The notes: generated from the letters alone by a model not told the origin. A stretch of DNA of 64,000 nucleotides from Streptomyces atroolivaceus (GCF_000717025.1 NZ_JNXG01000009.1:1-64000); one strand, 5' to 3'. Shown: positions 18,148 to 26,747, numbered from the stretch's first letter. Program-made: numbers and translations.

Positions 18148-18237
18148 TCTCGGGGCACCCGTGCGGGGCCCGCGCCGGAAGGAATCCCGCGCCGGACCGG
18201 CATCACCGCGCGGGCCCGTGAGATCCCGCCCCACACG

Positions 18238-18285
18238 CGTGATCGCGTGGCACGGGCCCGTCCGGGCCCGTGCCACGCGATCACG
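18238..18285. terminator. Perfect 23-bp hairpin between convergent genes
   Basis: Arms 18238-18260 and 18263-18285 are exact complements with a TC centre. The stem lies between the 2,3-dehydratase stop (18147) and the methyltransferase stop (18312). It has no T-run, as is common in Streptomyces, and would act on both strands. Confidence 0.85.
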
Positions 18286-18311
18286 GTGGCGTCGACGAGG
18301 GTGTCACCCGG

Positions 18312-19040
18312 TCACGGGCGCGTGGCGACGAACACACCCCGGCCGGAGAATCCGTCCGTCAGGTATTCCCACGTGCACTCCGCCGCGTCGAAAGCAGCGA
18401 AGTATTCCTTACGCGTGAACAGGGACAGTTCCTGTTTGTTGACGAAATGCCGGACGCTCTGCGGCTCACCGACGAGGTAGTGCATCTCGACGCAGCTGTG
18501 CCCGTCCTGAGTGGTCCACTGGCCCATACGGGTCACGGTGCGATCGCCGCTCTGGAAGGTGGCGTGGACGAGGTCGCCGCCGTTCCAGTCCTCCTCGAAG
18601 ACCCAGGGCTCCACGACGAGCACCCCGCCCGGTGCGACGTGCTTCACCATGGTGGACACCGACGCGAACAGCCCCTCGACGGAGGGCAGGTAGCCCACCG
18701 ACGAGTACATGCACACGACCGCGTCGAAGGTCCGGCCGAGATCGAAGTCCCGCATGTCGGCCACGTGGACGGGCACGTCCGGGAGCTTCTTCTGCGCCAC
18801 CCGGACCATCGGGGCCGACAGGTCGATCCCGGTGACGTCGAAGTGTTCGCGCAGCCGGACCAGGTGCTCCCCGGTGCCGCAGGCGACGTCGAGCAGAGTG
18901 GCAGCGCCCGGACGCCGTTCGGCCACCAGGTCGTGAATTTGCTGGGCGAAGTCGGAGTAGTCGGCGCGGACCGGATAGATGTCGTCATAGACGTCGGCGA
19001 ACTTCTCGTCGTAGATCTGTTCATTCTCGATGACGATCAT
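18312..19040 (-). CDS. dTDP-aminosugar N-methyltransferase (DesVI/TylM1 type)
   Basis: 242 residues, class I SAM methyltransferase. Seen: SAM motif LLDVACGTGEHL, then MRDFDLGRTFDAVVCM and VVEPWVFEEDW, and a C-terminal SGRGVFVA; this order closely follows DesVI and TylM1. Known: those enzymes mono- and dimethylate the amino group of dTDP-aminosugars before transfer. Inferred: it methylates the 4-amino group installed by the aminotransferase at 25388; whether once or twice cannot be told. The start at 19040 has a weak ribosome site. The upstream region shared with the 19243 gene contains copies of the cluster heptamer. Confidence 0.88.
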   Translation of the reverse strand: MIVIENEQIYDEKFADVYDDIYPVRADYSDFAQQIHDLVAERRPGAATLLDVACGTGEHLVRLREHFDVTGIDLSAPMVRVAQKKLPDVPVHVADMRDFDLGRTFDAVVCMYSSVGYLPSVEGLFASVSTMVKHVAPGGVLVVEPWVFEEDWNGGDLVHATFQSGDRTVTRMGQWTTQDGHSCVEMHYLVGEPQSVRHFVNKQELSLFTRKEYFAAFDAAECTWEYLTDGFSGRGVFVATRP

Positions 19041-19099
19041 CCCAAGCGTGAGTTGGCGAACAGGTGGTCCGATGGTACGAGCGGGCCCACGGAGCTCCT

Positions 19100-19107
19100 A
19101 CCCCTAA
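19100..19107 (-). promoter_or_regulatory. ACCCCTAA copy of the cluster heptamer
   Basis: Exact complement of TTAGGGGT, 60 bases upstream of the N-methyltransferase start and facing it. It lies in the same divergent region as the box at 19138-19189. Confidence 0.5.
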
Positions 19108-19137
19108 AGCCGCCTTTGCGGGCGCCCGGCAGTCAGG

Positions 19138-19189
19138 CCCCTAGGAGCCGGAACTAAGGGTCCGAATGGATCACCCGGCGTTGTACTGT
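19138..19189 (+). promoter_or_regulatory. CCCCTA / TAAGGGT pair with -10-like TACTGT
   Basis: CCCCTA (19138-19143) and an imperfect TAAGGGT (19155-19161) form a rough inverted pair. TACTGT (19184-19189) follows the second by 22 bases, the same distance as in the 21572 promoter. It drives the 19243 gene if the reading is right. Confidence 0.45.
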
Positions 19190-19242
19190 CGATTTCCCTG
19201 CGGGTTTCGCGGGTCAATCGGGAAATCTGTCGGGAAGGGCCT

Positions 19243-20229
19243 ATGCGTATTCTTCTGACCGTGCCGTCGTCGGTTGCGCGACTGCACCATCTGGTGCCGC
19301 TGGGCTGGGCATTGCGCACCGCCGGGCATCAGGTGCAGGTCGCCGGAAGACCGTCGTTCACCGACTCCATCACCCTGACCGGCCTGGTCGCCGTCCCCGT
19401 GGGCGACGGCGTGACCGGGGACGCGACCGGGGACCACCGGCTCGACCGGCAGTCCGACGTCGACGGACTGCTGGACTACTTCTCCCTGTGGCGGCCGGAC
19501 CTCGTGGTGTGGGACGAGCAGGCACCGGCCGGCGCCGAAGCGGCGCAGGCCGGCGGCGTGGCCGCCGTACGGATGCTCGGACCGCTCGCGGACCGTTCGG
19601 AGAGCGGAGACGTGTCCGGCCGTACCCTCGACTGTCTGCCGCCGTCCCTGCGCCCCTCCGGGGTGCCGGAGGACCTGGCGATCCGGTTCATCCCCTACGC
19701 CGGGTCGGCCGTGCTGCCGGCCTGGCTGCGGAGGAAGCCGCGGAGGCGGCGGGTCCACGTCGCCCTCGGGGCGGCGAGCGGGACGACGGTGACCGCCTTC
19801 TTCGAGGCGATCGCCGGAAGCGACGCCGAGTTCCTCTGCGAGCTCTCCGACGACCGGATCCCGGCCGGTACCCGGCTGCCCGGCAACGTACGCCTCTTCG
19901 AGGACGCGCCGCGGGACGCGGTCCTCGCCTCCTGCGAGGCAGCCGTCCACGACGGCGAGCCACGGATGACGCTGTCCGCGCTGGCCGGCGGCCTGCCCCA
20001 GCTGGTGGTGGCGGAGAACGCCGCCTCGGCAGACCTCGCCTCCCGCGTGGCCGACGAGGGCGGCGGGCTCCTCGTCGATCCCGCCGGCCTGCGGGCCGAC
20101 GCCGTCGGCAGGCTGCTCGCCGACGCGGAGCTGCGGGCGAACGCGAGACGGCTGCAGGGGGAGGTGGCGGCGATGCCCAGCCCGCGTGAGGTCGTGCCGC
20201 ACCTGGTCGCCGTCGCCGGGCAGCGGTAG
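19243..20229 (+). CDS. Short, degenerate GT1-type glycosyltransferase homologue
   Basis: 328 residues, about 95 shorter than the other two glycosyltransferases here. Seen: normal N-terminus (MRILLTVPSSVARLHHLVPLGWALRTAGHQ starts as in its relatives, here spelled by region only) and a C-terminal nucleotide-binding half. The middle is shortened, and the donor motif HQGG is replaced by VHDGEPRMTLSALAGG. Inferred: it may be inactive alone and serve as a partner subunit, or be a diverged enzyme with another donor. No frameshift is visible and codon use is normal, so it looks maintained, not decayed. It ends 33 bases from the convergent C-methyltransferase. Confidence 0.75.
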   Translation: MRILLTVPSSVARLHHLVPLGWALRTAGHQVQVAGRPSFTDSITLTGLVAVPVGDGVTGDATGDHRLDRQSDVDGLLDYFSLWRPDLVVWDEQAPAGAEAAQAGGVAAVRMLGPLADRSESGDVSGRTLDCLPPSLRPSGVPEDLAIRFIPYAGSAVLPAWLRRKPRRRRVHVALGAASGTTVTAFFEAIAGSDAEFLCELSDDRIPAGTRLPGNVRLFEDAPRDAVLASCEAAVHDGEPRMTLSALAGGLPQLVVAENAASADLASRVADEGGGLLVDPAGLRADAVGRLLADAELRANARRLQGEVAAMPSPREVVPHLVAVAGQR

Positions 20230-20262
20230 TCCCACGCCCGGGCGACGCGGCCGGCCCGCGGA

Positions 20263-21513
20263 CTACGCCTCGGTGAGTCTCGGCAGCGGGAACACCATCT
20301 TGCCGCCGTTGGCGAGGTACTCCTGTTCGCGCTCGACGAACCCGTCGCGGAACACCCACGGGAGCACGAGCAGCTGGTCCGGGCGCTTTGCCTTCGCGTC
20401 CTCCTCGGAGACGATGGGAATCCCGGTGCCGGGAGTGAAGCACCCGGCCTTCTCCTCGTTGACCTCGCCGATGAACGGCAGGTCCTGCTCGGTGATCCCG
20501 CAGTACTGCAGGATCACGTTCCCCTTGGTCGAGGCTCCGTATCCGAGGGTCAGCTTGCCGGCCTCGCGCGAGCGGTCGAGGAAGTCGCGCAGACCTGCCC
20601 GGTGCTCCCGGACCCGGGCGGCGAACGCGTCGAAGGGCGCCATGGTCTCGAGCCCGATGCGGTCCTCGGCCAGACGGAGACGCTCGATGCCCGCCTCGTC
20701 GATCTTGTGCCGGGTAGGGGACTTGGCGAGTGTGACGGACAGGCTGCCGCCGTAGACGTTTGTGATCTCGGCCTGCACCAGGGTCAGTCCGGCCCGCTCG
20801 GCCATCCACTCGATCTGGCGCAGCGTGTAGTACTCGAGATGTTCGTGACACACCGTGTCGTAGGCGTTCGTCTCGAGCATCGAGGGCAGGTAGCTCATCT
20901 CGATCATCCACACACCGTCGTCGGCGAGGATGGCGTGCACGTCGCGCATGAACTGCAGTGGGTCCGGCAGGTCGTAGAACATCGCGATGGAGGTGACGAT
21001 CTTGGCCTTGCGGTCGCCGTAGCGCTCCCCGAACACCTCCCGGGAGAAGAAGTCCGGAATCAGATCGATGTGCGCCGGATAATACGGGCGCCATTTCTCG
21101 CCCGTCGGGTCGATTCCGACGAGGGTCGGACCGTCGGCCGGATATGCCTGAAGCAGCGTGGAGTCATTGCTGCCGATGTCCAGGACCAGATCAGTGGCTT
21201 CGAGATCCACGAGCCCGGTAAGCATCGCCACTTTGCCGTGCAGATGGTTGATCATGAACGGGCGGATACTCGACCGATATCCGTAACCGTCCCCGTACAG
21301 GAGCGAGAGATCGGGGGTGTGCCGCAACTGCACCAGGCCGCATCCCTTCGGGGAGCACTTCACGAGTTCGAGCGGGCCGGTCGGCACGACTTCGTCCCGG
21401 CTACGCGGGAAACATCCCGTCAGAGCCTGTGTTCCCAGTTCCAGAACTGGCAAGAGGGCTTGGTTGCCGCAGGCGCGGCATGCAGAAATGGACATGCGGA
21501 CAGTGTCGTCCAT
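20263..21513 (-). CDS. NDP-hexose C-3 methyltransferase (TylC3/EryBIII type)
   Basis: 416 residues, matching the family. Seen: N-terminal zinc-binding cysteines in CRACG and KCSPKGCG, then a SAM-binding domain with VLDIGSNDSTLL, HEHLEYYT, and the C-terminal GYGASTKGNVILQ, which are hallmarks of sugar C-methyltransferases. Known: TylC3-type enzymes methylate C3 of a 4-keto-2,6-dideoxy sugar, leaving a tertiary alcohol. Inferred: acts after the 2,3-dehydratase and 3-ketoreductase. Start uncertain between ATG 21513 and ATG 21495 (MSISACRACG); neither has a strong ribosome site. Confidence 0.9.
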   Translation of the reverse strand: MDDTVRMSISACRACGNQALLPVLELGTQALTGCFPRSRDEVVPTGPLELVKCSPKGCGLVQLRHTPDLSLLYGDGYGYRSSIRPFMINHLHGKVAMLTGLVDLEATDLVLDIGSNDSTLLQAYPADGPTLVGIDPTGEKWRPYYPAHIDLIPDFFSREVFGERYGDRKAKIVTSIAMFYDLPDPLQFMRDVHAILADDGVWMIEMSYLPSMLETNAYDTVCHEHLEYYTLRQIEWMAERAGLTLVQAEITNVYGGSLSVTLAKSPTRHKIDEAGIERLRLAEDRIGLETMAPFDAFAARVREHRAGLRDFLDRSREAGKLTLGYGASTKGNVILQYCGITEQDLPFIGEVNEEKAGCFTPGTGIPIVSEEDAKAKRPDQLLVLPWVFRDGFVEREQEYLANGGKMVFPLPRLTEA

Positions 21514-21529
21514 CCGAAATCTCGTCAGC

Positions 21530-21537
21530 ACCCCTAA
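21530..21537 (-). promoter_or_regulatory. ACCCCTAA heptamer upstream of the C-methyltransferase
   Basis: Minus-strand TTAGGGGT, 17 bases before the chosen ATG. With the plus-strand copy at 21572-21578 it forms a divergent pair about 41 bases apart. Confidence 0.5.
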
Positions 21538-21571
21538 GCGCCCCCTGCCGACACTTGTGAACGACGGTGCC

Positions 21572-21606
21572 TAGGGGTGGAGTTCGGTGCGTCGGCACTT
21601 TAGATT
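21572..21606 (+). promoter_or_regulatory. TAGGGGT box with -10-like TAGATT
   Basis: TAGGGGT (21572-21578) is followed after 22 bases by TAGATT (21601-21606), an acceptable -10. The region downstream is unusually A/T-rich (around TCTATCTATCCATCTATG) before the P450-like gene at 21760. Inferred promoter of the helper/glycosyltransferase/sugar operon 21760-26581. Confidence 0.55.
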
Positions 21607-21759
21607 GTGCATCTATCTATCCATCTATGTGAGGGAATAAGTGACGCAGCCACAGGGCCGGACGGTGAGTACTCGGCGGACTTCACCAAAGGTGAATGAC
21701 AGCCGGCCCGAGCACACCGCGATGCCGGGCGAAGCCGTCGCGACCGGTCCGGGCCGGGC

Positions 21760-23073
21760 ATGACCAGGTACCAGATCGACCCGAGGCTGTGTTCGGACAG
21801 CGACCTGGCCCGCCACCTGCTGACCGCACGCGGGGTGCAGTGGATGCACGGTGAGCGCGGTGTGCCGCTGGCGCTCCTCCTGCGCGGGCTCGAGTCCGAC
21901 CGGCACGCGCTGTACGAGGAGATCCGCCGTCGTCCCGGGCTGAGTTCGAGCCATGTCGGCGTGTGGGTCACCGCCGGGCACCCCGCGGCGGCCGCGGCGC
22001 TGTCCGACCCCAGGCTGGGAGCCCGCGCCCCCGGTCCGAAGCCTCGCCGGAACCAGGTGTTCACCAACGACGCCGACACGACGCTCAAGCACGTGATGAC
22101 CGTCGACGACGGCACGCTCGAGCTGGAGCACGACGCGTACGAGCGGCTGGCCCGGCACACCGGTCCGGTGCTGGGCGCCGCCGCCGTCGAGGCGCGAACC
22201 CGCTCCTTCGGTGACCTCTTCGAGCGGCGGGCGGACGGCCTCACCGGCCGGTTCGACCTGATGGACGACTACGCGCGTCCCGGGGTCACCGCGGCACTCG
22301 CCGACGTCATCGGGCTGCCCGCCGGCGCGCGCGAGCGGGTCGAGGCGCTGATCGCGGACACCGGCCCCGTCCTCGACAGCCTGCTCTGCCCGCCGACGCT
22401 GCGGACGAGCCGCAGGCTGGTCGGTGCGTACGACGGCGTGAAGACGGCCCTCGCCGGCGTCCTCGGCGCCGGCCCCGCCACGTCGGGGGCGCCCGCCGGG
22501 AGCCTGCTGGCGGAGGTGCCGCGCCTGGCGGCGGACGATCCGCAGGCGGAGGCGGACGTGCTCACGGCCGGTCTGCTGACGCTCGTCGTCGGTACCCACC
22601 TGGCGTCGAACCTCGTCTGTGGCACCGTCCACGCGCTGCTCCGGCATCCCGGCCAGCTGGCGCTCGTACGCGACGACGGCTCACTCGCGGGCGCCGCCGT
22701 CGAGGAGACCCTGAGGTACGCCCCGCCGGTACGCCTCGTGAGCCGCGTCGCGCGTGAGGACCTCCAGCTCGCCGGGACGGAGATCGCCGCCGGTGACCAG
22801 GTCGTCGTCCTGGTGGAGGCGGCCAACTGCGATCCCGCGGCCAACGCCGACCCCAGGGTGTTCAGCGTGGAGCGGACGGACGGGGCGCACGTGACGCTCG
22901 ACGGTCTGCCCGGCAGATTCGTCGCCCCCGTCGTCCGGGCGCTGGCGACCGAGGCGGTCCGCGTGCTGATGAGCAGGGTGCCGAAGCTGGAGCCGGAGGG
23001 GGAGCCCGTCCGGCACATGCGGTCACCGGTCACGGGCGCGATAGCCAGGTACCCGCTCAACGCAGCTGTTTGA
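21760..23073 (+). CDS. Cytochrome P450-like glycosyltransferase activator (DesVIII type, no heme cysteine)
   Basis: 437 residues with a P450 fold. Seen: the ExxR motif survives (EETLRYAPPVRLVSR), but the heme loop is gone; where FGxGxHxCxG should be, it reads LDGLPGRFVAPVVRALA, without cysteine. Known: DesVIII, EryCII and relatives are cysteine-less P450 homologues that bind and activate a partner glycosyltransferase and are encoded directly upstream of it. This gene ends 22 bases before the glycosyltransferase at 23096, the same layout. Inferred: obligate or stabilising partner of that enzyme, not an oxygenase. ATG 21760 has no strong ribosome site. Confidence 0.88.
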   Translation: MTRYQIDPRLCSDSDLARHLLTARGVQWMHGERGVPLALLLRGLESDRHALYEEIRRRPGLSSSHVGVWVTAGHPAAAAALSDPRLGARAPGPKPRRNQVFTNDADTTLKHVMTVDDGTLELEHDAYERLARHTGPVLGAAAVEARTRSFGDLFERRADGLTGRFDLMDDYARPGVTAALADVIGLPAGARERVEALIADTGPVLDSLLCPPTLRTSRRLVGAYDGVKTALAGVLGAGPATSGAPAGSLLAEVPRLAADDPQAEADVLTAGLLTLVVGTHLASNLVCGTVHALLRHPGQLALVRDDGSLAGAAVEETLRYAPPVRLVSRVAREDLQLAGTEIAAGDQVVVLVEAANCDPAANADPRVFSVERTDGAHVTLDGLPGRFVAPVVRALATEAVRVLMSRVPKLEPEGEPVRHMRSPVTGAIARYPLNAAV

Positions 23074-23095
23074 GAAACCGGTTGGGAAGGCACAG

Positions 23096-24388
23096 ATGCG
23101 CGTTCTGTTCACGGTCTTCGCGTCGAGGACCCATATGTACAACATGGTGCAGCTCGCGTGGGCGTTGCGCTCGTCCGGCCACGAGGTGTGCGTCGCGGGC
23201 CAGCCGGACCTCGTCGACATGATCGCGACGACCGGCCTGTCCGCCGTACCCGTCGGCAAGGCACTCACCCCGGGCAGCGACGGCTGGCGGGGCCGGGGGA
23301 TGCAGAACCTCGACGTGCTGAGCCGCGGGCTGGCCGCGCCGCACGAGGAGCAGCGGGACGGCGGCTGGGAGTACGTACTCGGCGAGTGGACCATGGCCTG
23401 CGGTGTCAGGTACGAGTCCCTGGGCGATCAGCACATGGTGGACGACCTGGTGAAGTTCGCGCGCACCTGGGAACCGGACCTGGTCGTCTGGGACGCCATG
23501 ACGTTCGCGGGCCCGGTCGCGGCGATCGCCTGCGGCGCGGCACACGCCCGCATGAACTTCGGGCGCGACTACATCTACCGCCTCTACCAGGACTACGTGG
23601 CGTTGCGCGACAAGCAGCCGCCCGAGCAGCGGGACGACCCGCTGGAGGACTGGTTCACCGGCCGCCTGGCGAGGATCGGGCACGAGTACGACCCGTCCAT
23701 GGCGAAGGAGATGCTCACCGGGCAGTGGACGATCGACCCGCTGCCCGAATGGCTCAGGGTGCCCACCGACCTGCCGAGCGTCCACGCGTCCTACGTGCCG
23801 TACAACGGCCGCATCACGATCTCCGACTGGGTGTACCGGAAGCCCGAAGTGCCGCGGGTCTGCCTCTCGTTCGGCGTGTCACTGCGGGAGCACGTCGGCG
23901 GCGCGATCGTCTCCATCGAGGACATGCTCGGTGCGGTGGCGGACCTCGACATCGAGGTGATCGCCACGCTCGACGCCAGCCAGGTCGACCCGGCCGCCGT
24001 ACCGGACAACGTGACGCTCGTCGGTTTCGTCTCGCTCAACGAGCTGATGCCCAGCTGTTCCGTGGCGGTGCACCAGGGGGGGTACGGGACGTACAGCAAC
24101 GCCCTGGTGCACGGAGTGCCCAGCCTCATCATTCCGCATCCGTTCTGGGACGAGGCCGAGTGCGGCGTTCTCTTCGAGGAACGGGGGGCAGGTCTGTGCC
24201 TCACGCCCGAGGAGTTCACGCCCGAGGCGTTCCGGGAGAAGCTGGTCCGTCTTCTCGAGGAGCCACACTTCCGGCGTACCGCCCTGGAGCTGCGGCAGGA
24301 GATCCACGACGCGCCGAAGCCGCTCGACGTGGTGCCCCGGCTCGAGCAGCTCACCGCACAGCACCGAGGACGGGACACCCAGGGATGA
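23096..24388 (+). CDS. Activator-dependent glycosyltransferase, GT1 family (DesVII type)
   Basis: 430 residues. Seen: N-terminal MRVLFTVFASRTHMYNMV and donor-binding VAVHQGGYGTYSNALVHG, with HQGG intact. ATG 23096 follows GGGAAGG. Its position right after the cysteine-less P450 homologue marks it as the DesVII/EryCIII-type member of a pair. Inferred: transfers the aminosugar made by this operon. Its stop overlaps the next start (ATGA at 24385), so glycosyltransferase, ketoreductase and aminotransferase are translated as one coupled unit. Confidence 0.92.
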   Translation: MRVLFTVFASRTHMYNMVQLAWALRSSGHEVCVAGQPDLVDMIATTGLSAVPVGKALTPGSDGWRGRGMQNLDVLSRGLAAPHEEQRDGGWEYVLGEWTMACGVRYESLGDQHMVDDLVKFARTWEPDLVVWDAMTFAGPVAAIACGAAHARMNFGRDYIYRLYQDYVALRDKQPPEQRDDPLEDWFTGRLARIGHEYDPSMAKEMLTGQWTIDPLPEWLRVPTDLPSVHASYVPYNGRITISDWVYRKPEVPRVCLSFGVSLREHVGGAIVSIEDMLGAVADLDIEVIATLDASQVDPAAVPDNVTLVGFVSLNELMPSCSVAVHQGGYGTYSNALVHGVPSLIIPHPFWDEAECGVLFEERGAGLCLTPEEFTPEAFREKLVRLLEEPHFRRTALELRQEIHDAPKPLDVVPRLEQLTAQHRGRDTQG

Positions 24389-25398
24389 AGGACAGGGAGA
24401 GCGCGGTGAGGGCTCCCGTGAGATTCGGGGTGCTGGGCTGCGCCGACGTCGCACTGCGGCGCACACTGCCCGCGTTCGCGGACTCCGGCGCCGCCGAGGT
24501 GGTCGCGGTCGCCAGCCGCGAGAAGGAGAAGGCGGAGCGCTTCGCGCGGCGCTTCGGCTGTGAGGCCGTCCACGGCTACGACGCACTGCTGGAGGACCCC
24601 GGCATCGAGGCCGTGTACCTGCCGCTGCCGACCGGGCTGCACGCGGAGTGGATCGCGCGGGCCCTGCGCGCGGGCAAGCACGTGCTGGCGGAGAAGCCGA
24701 TCGCCACGGCGCACCGGGAGGCCGCCGAACTGGCCTCCCTGGCCGACGGGCTCGGCCTGTGCCTGATGGAGAACAGGATGTTCGCCCATCACAGTCAGCA
24801 CGACGCCGTGCGCCGGTTCGTCGCGGAAGGCGCGATCGGACAACTGCGGGCGTTCAGCAGCTCCATGTGCATCCCGCCGCTGCCCGGCGATGACGTGAGG
24901 TACCGGCCGGACCTCGGCGGCGGTGCCCTGCTGGACGTCGGGTTCTACCCGTTGCACGCGGCCCTGCACTTCCTGCCCGGCCGGCTGGAGGTGGTCGGCG
25001 CGAGCCTGCACCACGACCCCGTGTCCGGCGTCGACGTACGCGGCGGCGTCCTGCTGCGGTCCGACGCCGCCGTGACGGCACACCTGACCTTCGGATTCGA
25101 ACACGGCTACCGGTCGCACTACGAGCTGCACGGGAGCGAGGGCCGACTGACCTTGGAACGGGCCTTCACCCCTTCCGCGGCCTGGCAGCCGGTCGTCCGC
25201 ATCGAGCACGGCAACCGGACAGAGGAGATCACCTTGCCCCCCAGCCATCAGCGCCGCGAGATCATCGACGTCTTCGCCGCCGCGGTGCGCGACGGCGCAT
25301 CCTGCGCCGGGCACCTGGAGACCGCCGTGCGCGGTGTGGCACTGGCGGAGGCCGTGCGGGACGCGGCCGGGCGGGGGAGCGGCAACCATGGGGCGTGA
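24385..25398 (+). CDS. NDP-hexose 3-ketoreductase (Gfo/Idh/MocA family)
   Basis: 337 residues. Seen: N-terminal NAD(P)-binding FGVLGCADVALRRTLP, catalytic EKP motif in LAEKPIATAHRE, and GGGALLDVGFYPLHA. Known: TylC1/EryBII-type partners differ, but many 2,3-dehydratases are paired with this family to reduce the 3-keto group, giving dTDP-4-keto-2,6-dideoxyhexose. Inferred: partner of the 16783 gene. It overlaps the glycosyltransferase by 4 bases and the aminotransferase by 11 bases. Confidence 0.87.
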   Translation: MKDRESAVRAPVRFGVLGCADVALRRTLPAFADSGAAEVVAVASREKEKAERFARRFGCEAVHGYDALLEDPGIEAVYLPLPTGLHAEWIARALRAGKHVLAEKPIATAHREAAELASLADGLGLCLMENRMFAHHSQHDAVRRFVAEGAIGQLRAFSSSMCIPPLPGDDVRYRPDLGGGALLDVGFYPLHAALHFLPGRLEVVGASLHHDPVSGVDVRGGVLLRSDAAVTAHLTFGFEHGYRSHYELHGSEGRLTLERAFTPSAAWQPVVRIEHGNRTEEITLPPSHQRREIIDVFAAAVRDGASCAGHLETAVRGVALAEAVRDAAGRGSGNHGA

Positions 25399-26581
25399 CC
25401 TCGCCATCCTCGGGGGAGAACGGACGTTCACCGAGCCGCTGCACGTCGGCCGGCCGAACATCCCGGACGAAGACCTCGTGCTGGAACGCATCAGGCAGGC
25501 CCTCCGCCGGCGCTGGCTGACGAGCTTCGGCCCGCTGGTGAAGGAGTTCGAGCAGGAACTCGCCCTGCAGGCGGGGGTCAAGCACTGCATAGCGACCTGC
25601 AACGCGACGATCGCCCTCCAGGTGCTGATCCGGGCGGGCGGACTGCGGGGCGAGGTCGTGATGCCGTCGTTCACGTTCATCGCCACCGCCCACACGCTCC
25701 GCTGGGAGGGCGTCACCCCGGTCTTCTGCGACATCGACGAGGAGACCGGCAACATCGACGTGGAGCACGCCCGCAAGGTGATCACCGAGCGGACCACCGG
25801 GATCATGGCGGTGCACCTGTGGGGGAACCCGGCGCCGACCGAGGAACTGGCGGCACTGGCCGACGAGCGTGGGCTGCGCCTGTTCTACGACAGCGCCCAC
25901 GCCATCGGGGGAACCCGGCTGGGACGTCCCGTCGGCAGCTTCGGCGACGCGGAGGTCTACAGCTTCCACGCCACCAAGTTCGTCAACGCGTTCGAGGGCG
26001 GCGCGATCGTCACCGACGACGACGAGCTGGCCGAGCGCGTCCGGCTGATGCACAACTACGGGCGCGGTGAGGGCAACCACGTCTCGTGCATCGGCACCAA
26101 CGCCAAGATGACCGAGGTCGCGGGCGCGATGGGGCTCACCTCGCTGGAGAACATGCCGTATCTCATCGACGTCAACCGTGAGCGGTTCGACCGTTACGCG
26201 GCCGGCCTCGCAGGTGTCCCGGGCATCCGCCTGCGCCGTCCGAGCTCCGGCAACACCGTCAACCACCAGTACGTCGTGATCGAGGTCGACACCCCGCGCG
26301 CCGGACTGGGCAGGGACGACCTGGTGGCCGCGCTGCAGGCGGAGAACGTACTGGCGCGCACGCACTTCCATCCGAGCTGCCACCGCACCGAACCGTACGT
26401 CCACGAGCAGGCCGTGTCGGCGCCGCTGCCCCTGCCGCACAGCGAGGCCCTCAGCGACCGGGTGATCCAGCTCCCCACGGGGACCGGCGTGACGCTCGAG
26501 GAGGTGGACCAGGTCTGCGACCTCATCGGCAGGGCCGTCGTTCACGCCCCGGCCGTCAGCAAGGCCGCCCGGCAGGCGTGA
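25388..26581 (+). CDS. dTDP-4-keto-sugar 4-aminotransferase (DegT/DnrJ/EryC1 family, DesI/VinF-like)
   Basis: 397 residues. Seen: N-terminal LHVGRPNIPDE, WLTSFGPLVKEFE and HCIATCNATIALQ follow the DesI pattern; the PLP lysine is in YSFHATKFVNAFEGG. The ATG at 25388 fits the family N-terminus better than the in-frame GTG/ATG codons inside the preceding gene. Known: DesI-type enzymes place an amino group on C4 of 4-keto sugars with glutamate as donor. Inferred: makes the 4-amino group that the N-methyltransferase modifies. Since C4 becomes amino, no 4-ketoreductase is needed, and none is present. Last gene of the plus-strand operon. Confidence 0.9.
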   Translation: MGRDLAILGGERTFTEPLHVGRPNIPDEDLVLERIRQALRRRWLTSFGPLVKEFEQELALQAGVKHCIATCNATIALQVLIRAGGLRGEVVMPSFTFIATAHTLRWEGVTPVFCDIDEETGNIDVEHARKVITERTTGIMAVHLWGNPAPTEELAALADERGLRLFYDSAHAIGGTRLGRPVGSFGDAEVYSFHATKFVNAFEGGAIVTDDDELAERVRLMHNYGRGEGNHVSCIGTNAKMTEVAGAMGLTSLENMPYLIDVNRERFDRYAAGLAGVPGIRLRRPSSGNTVNHQYVVIEVDTPRAGLGRDDLVAALQAENVLARTHFHPSCHRTEPYVHEQAVSAPLPLPHSEALSDRVIQLPTGTGVTLEEVDQVCDLIGRAVVHAPAVSKAARQA

Positions 26582-26666
26582 CCCCGACGCCACCCCGGGC
26601 ACGCGGCGCTCCTCGGCGTCGGTGCGCTCTGCCGCCGGCACTTCCCGGCACTTCCGGCACGGCGTG

Positions 26667-26696
26667 ACGGGGCAGTCGCGTCAGCGACTGTCCCGT
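26667..26696. terminator. Hairpin between aminotransferase and ABC permease
   Basis: Arms 26667-26679 and 26684-26696 pair with one G-T mismatch, loop GTCA. It lies between two convergent genes, so it should stop transcripts from both sides. A second GC-rich palindrome (GGCGCCGTGCGCC) follows. Confidence 0.7.
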
Positions 26697-26747
26697 TGTC
26701 CGTGCTCCCGTCCCGGCGCCGTGCGCCGGGGCCGTGCCCGCCACGGG

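Noticed and set aside
21760..23073. Functional cytochrome P450
   Set aside because: The heme-binding cysteine loop is missing, and the gene is directly in front of a glycosyltransferase; a helper protein fits better.
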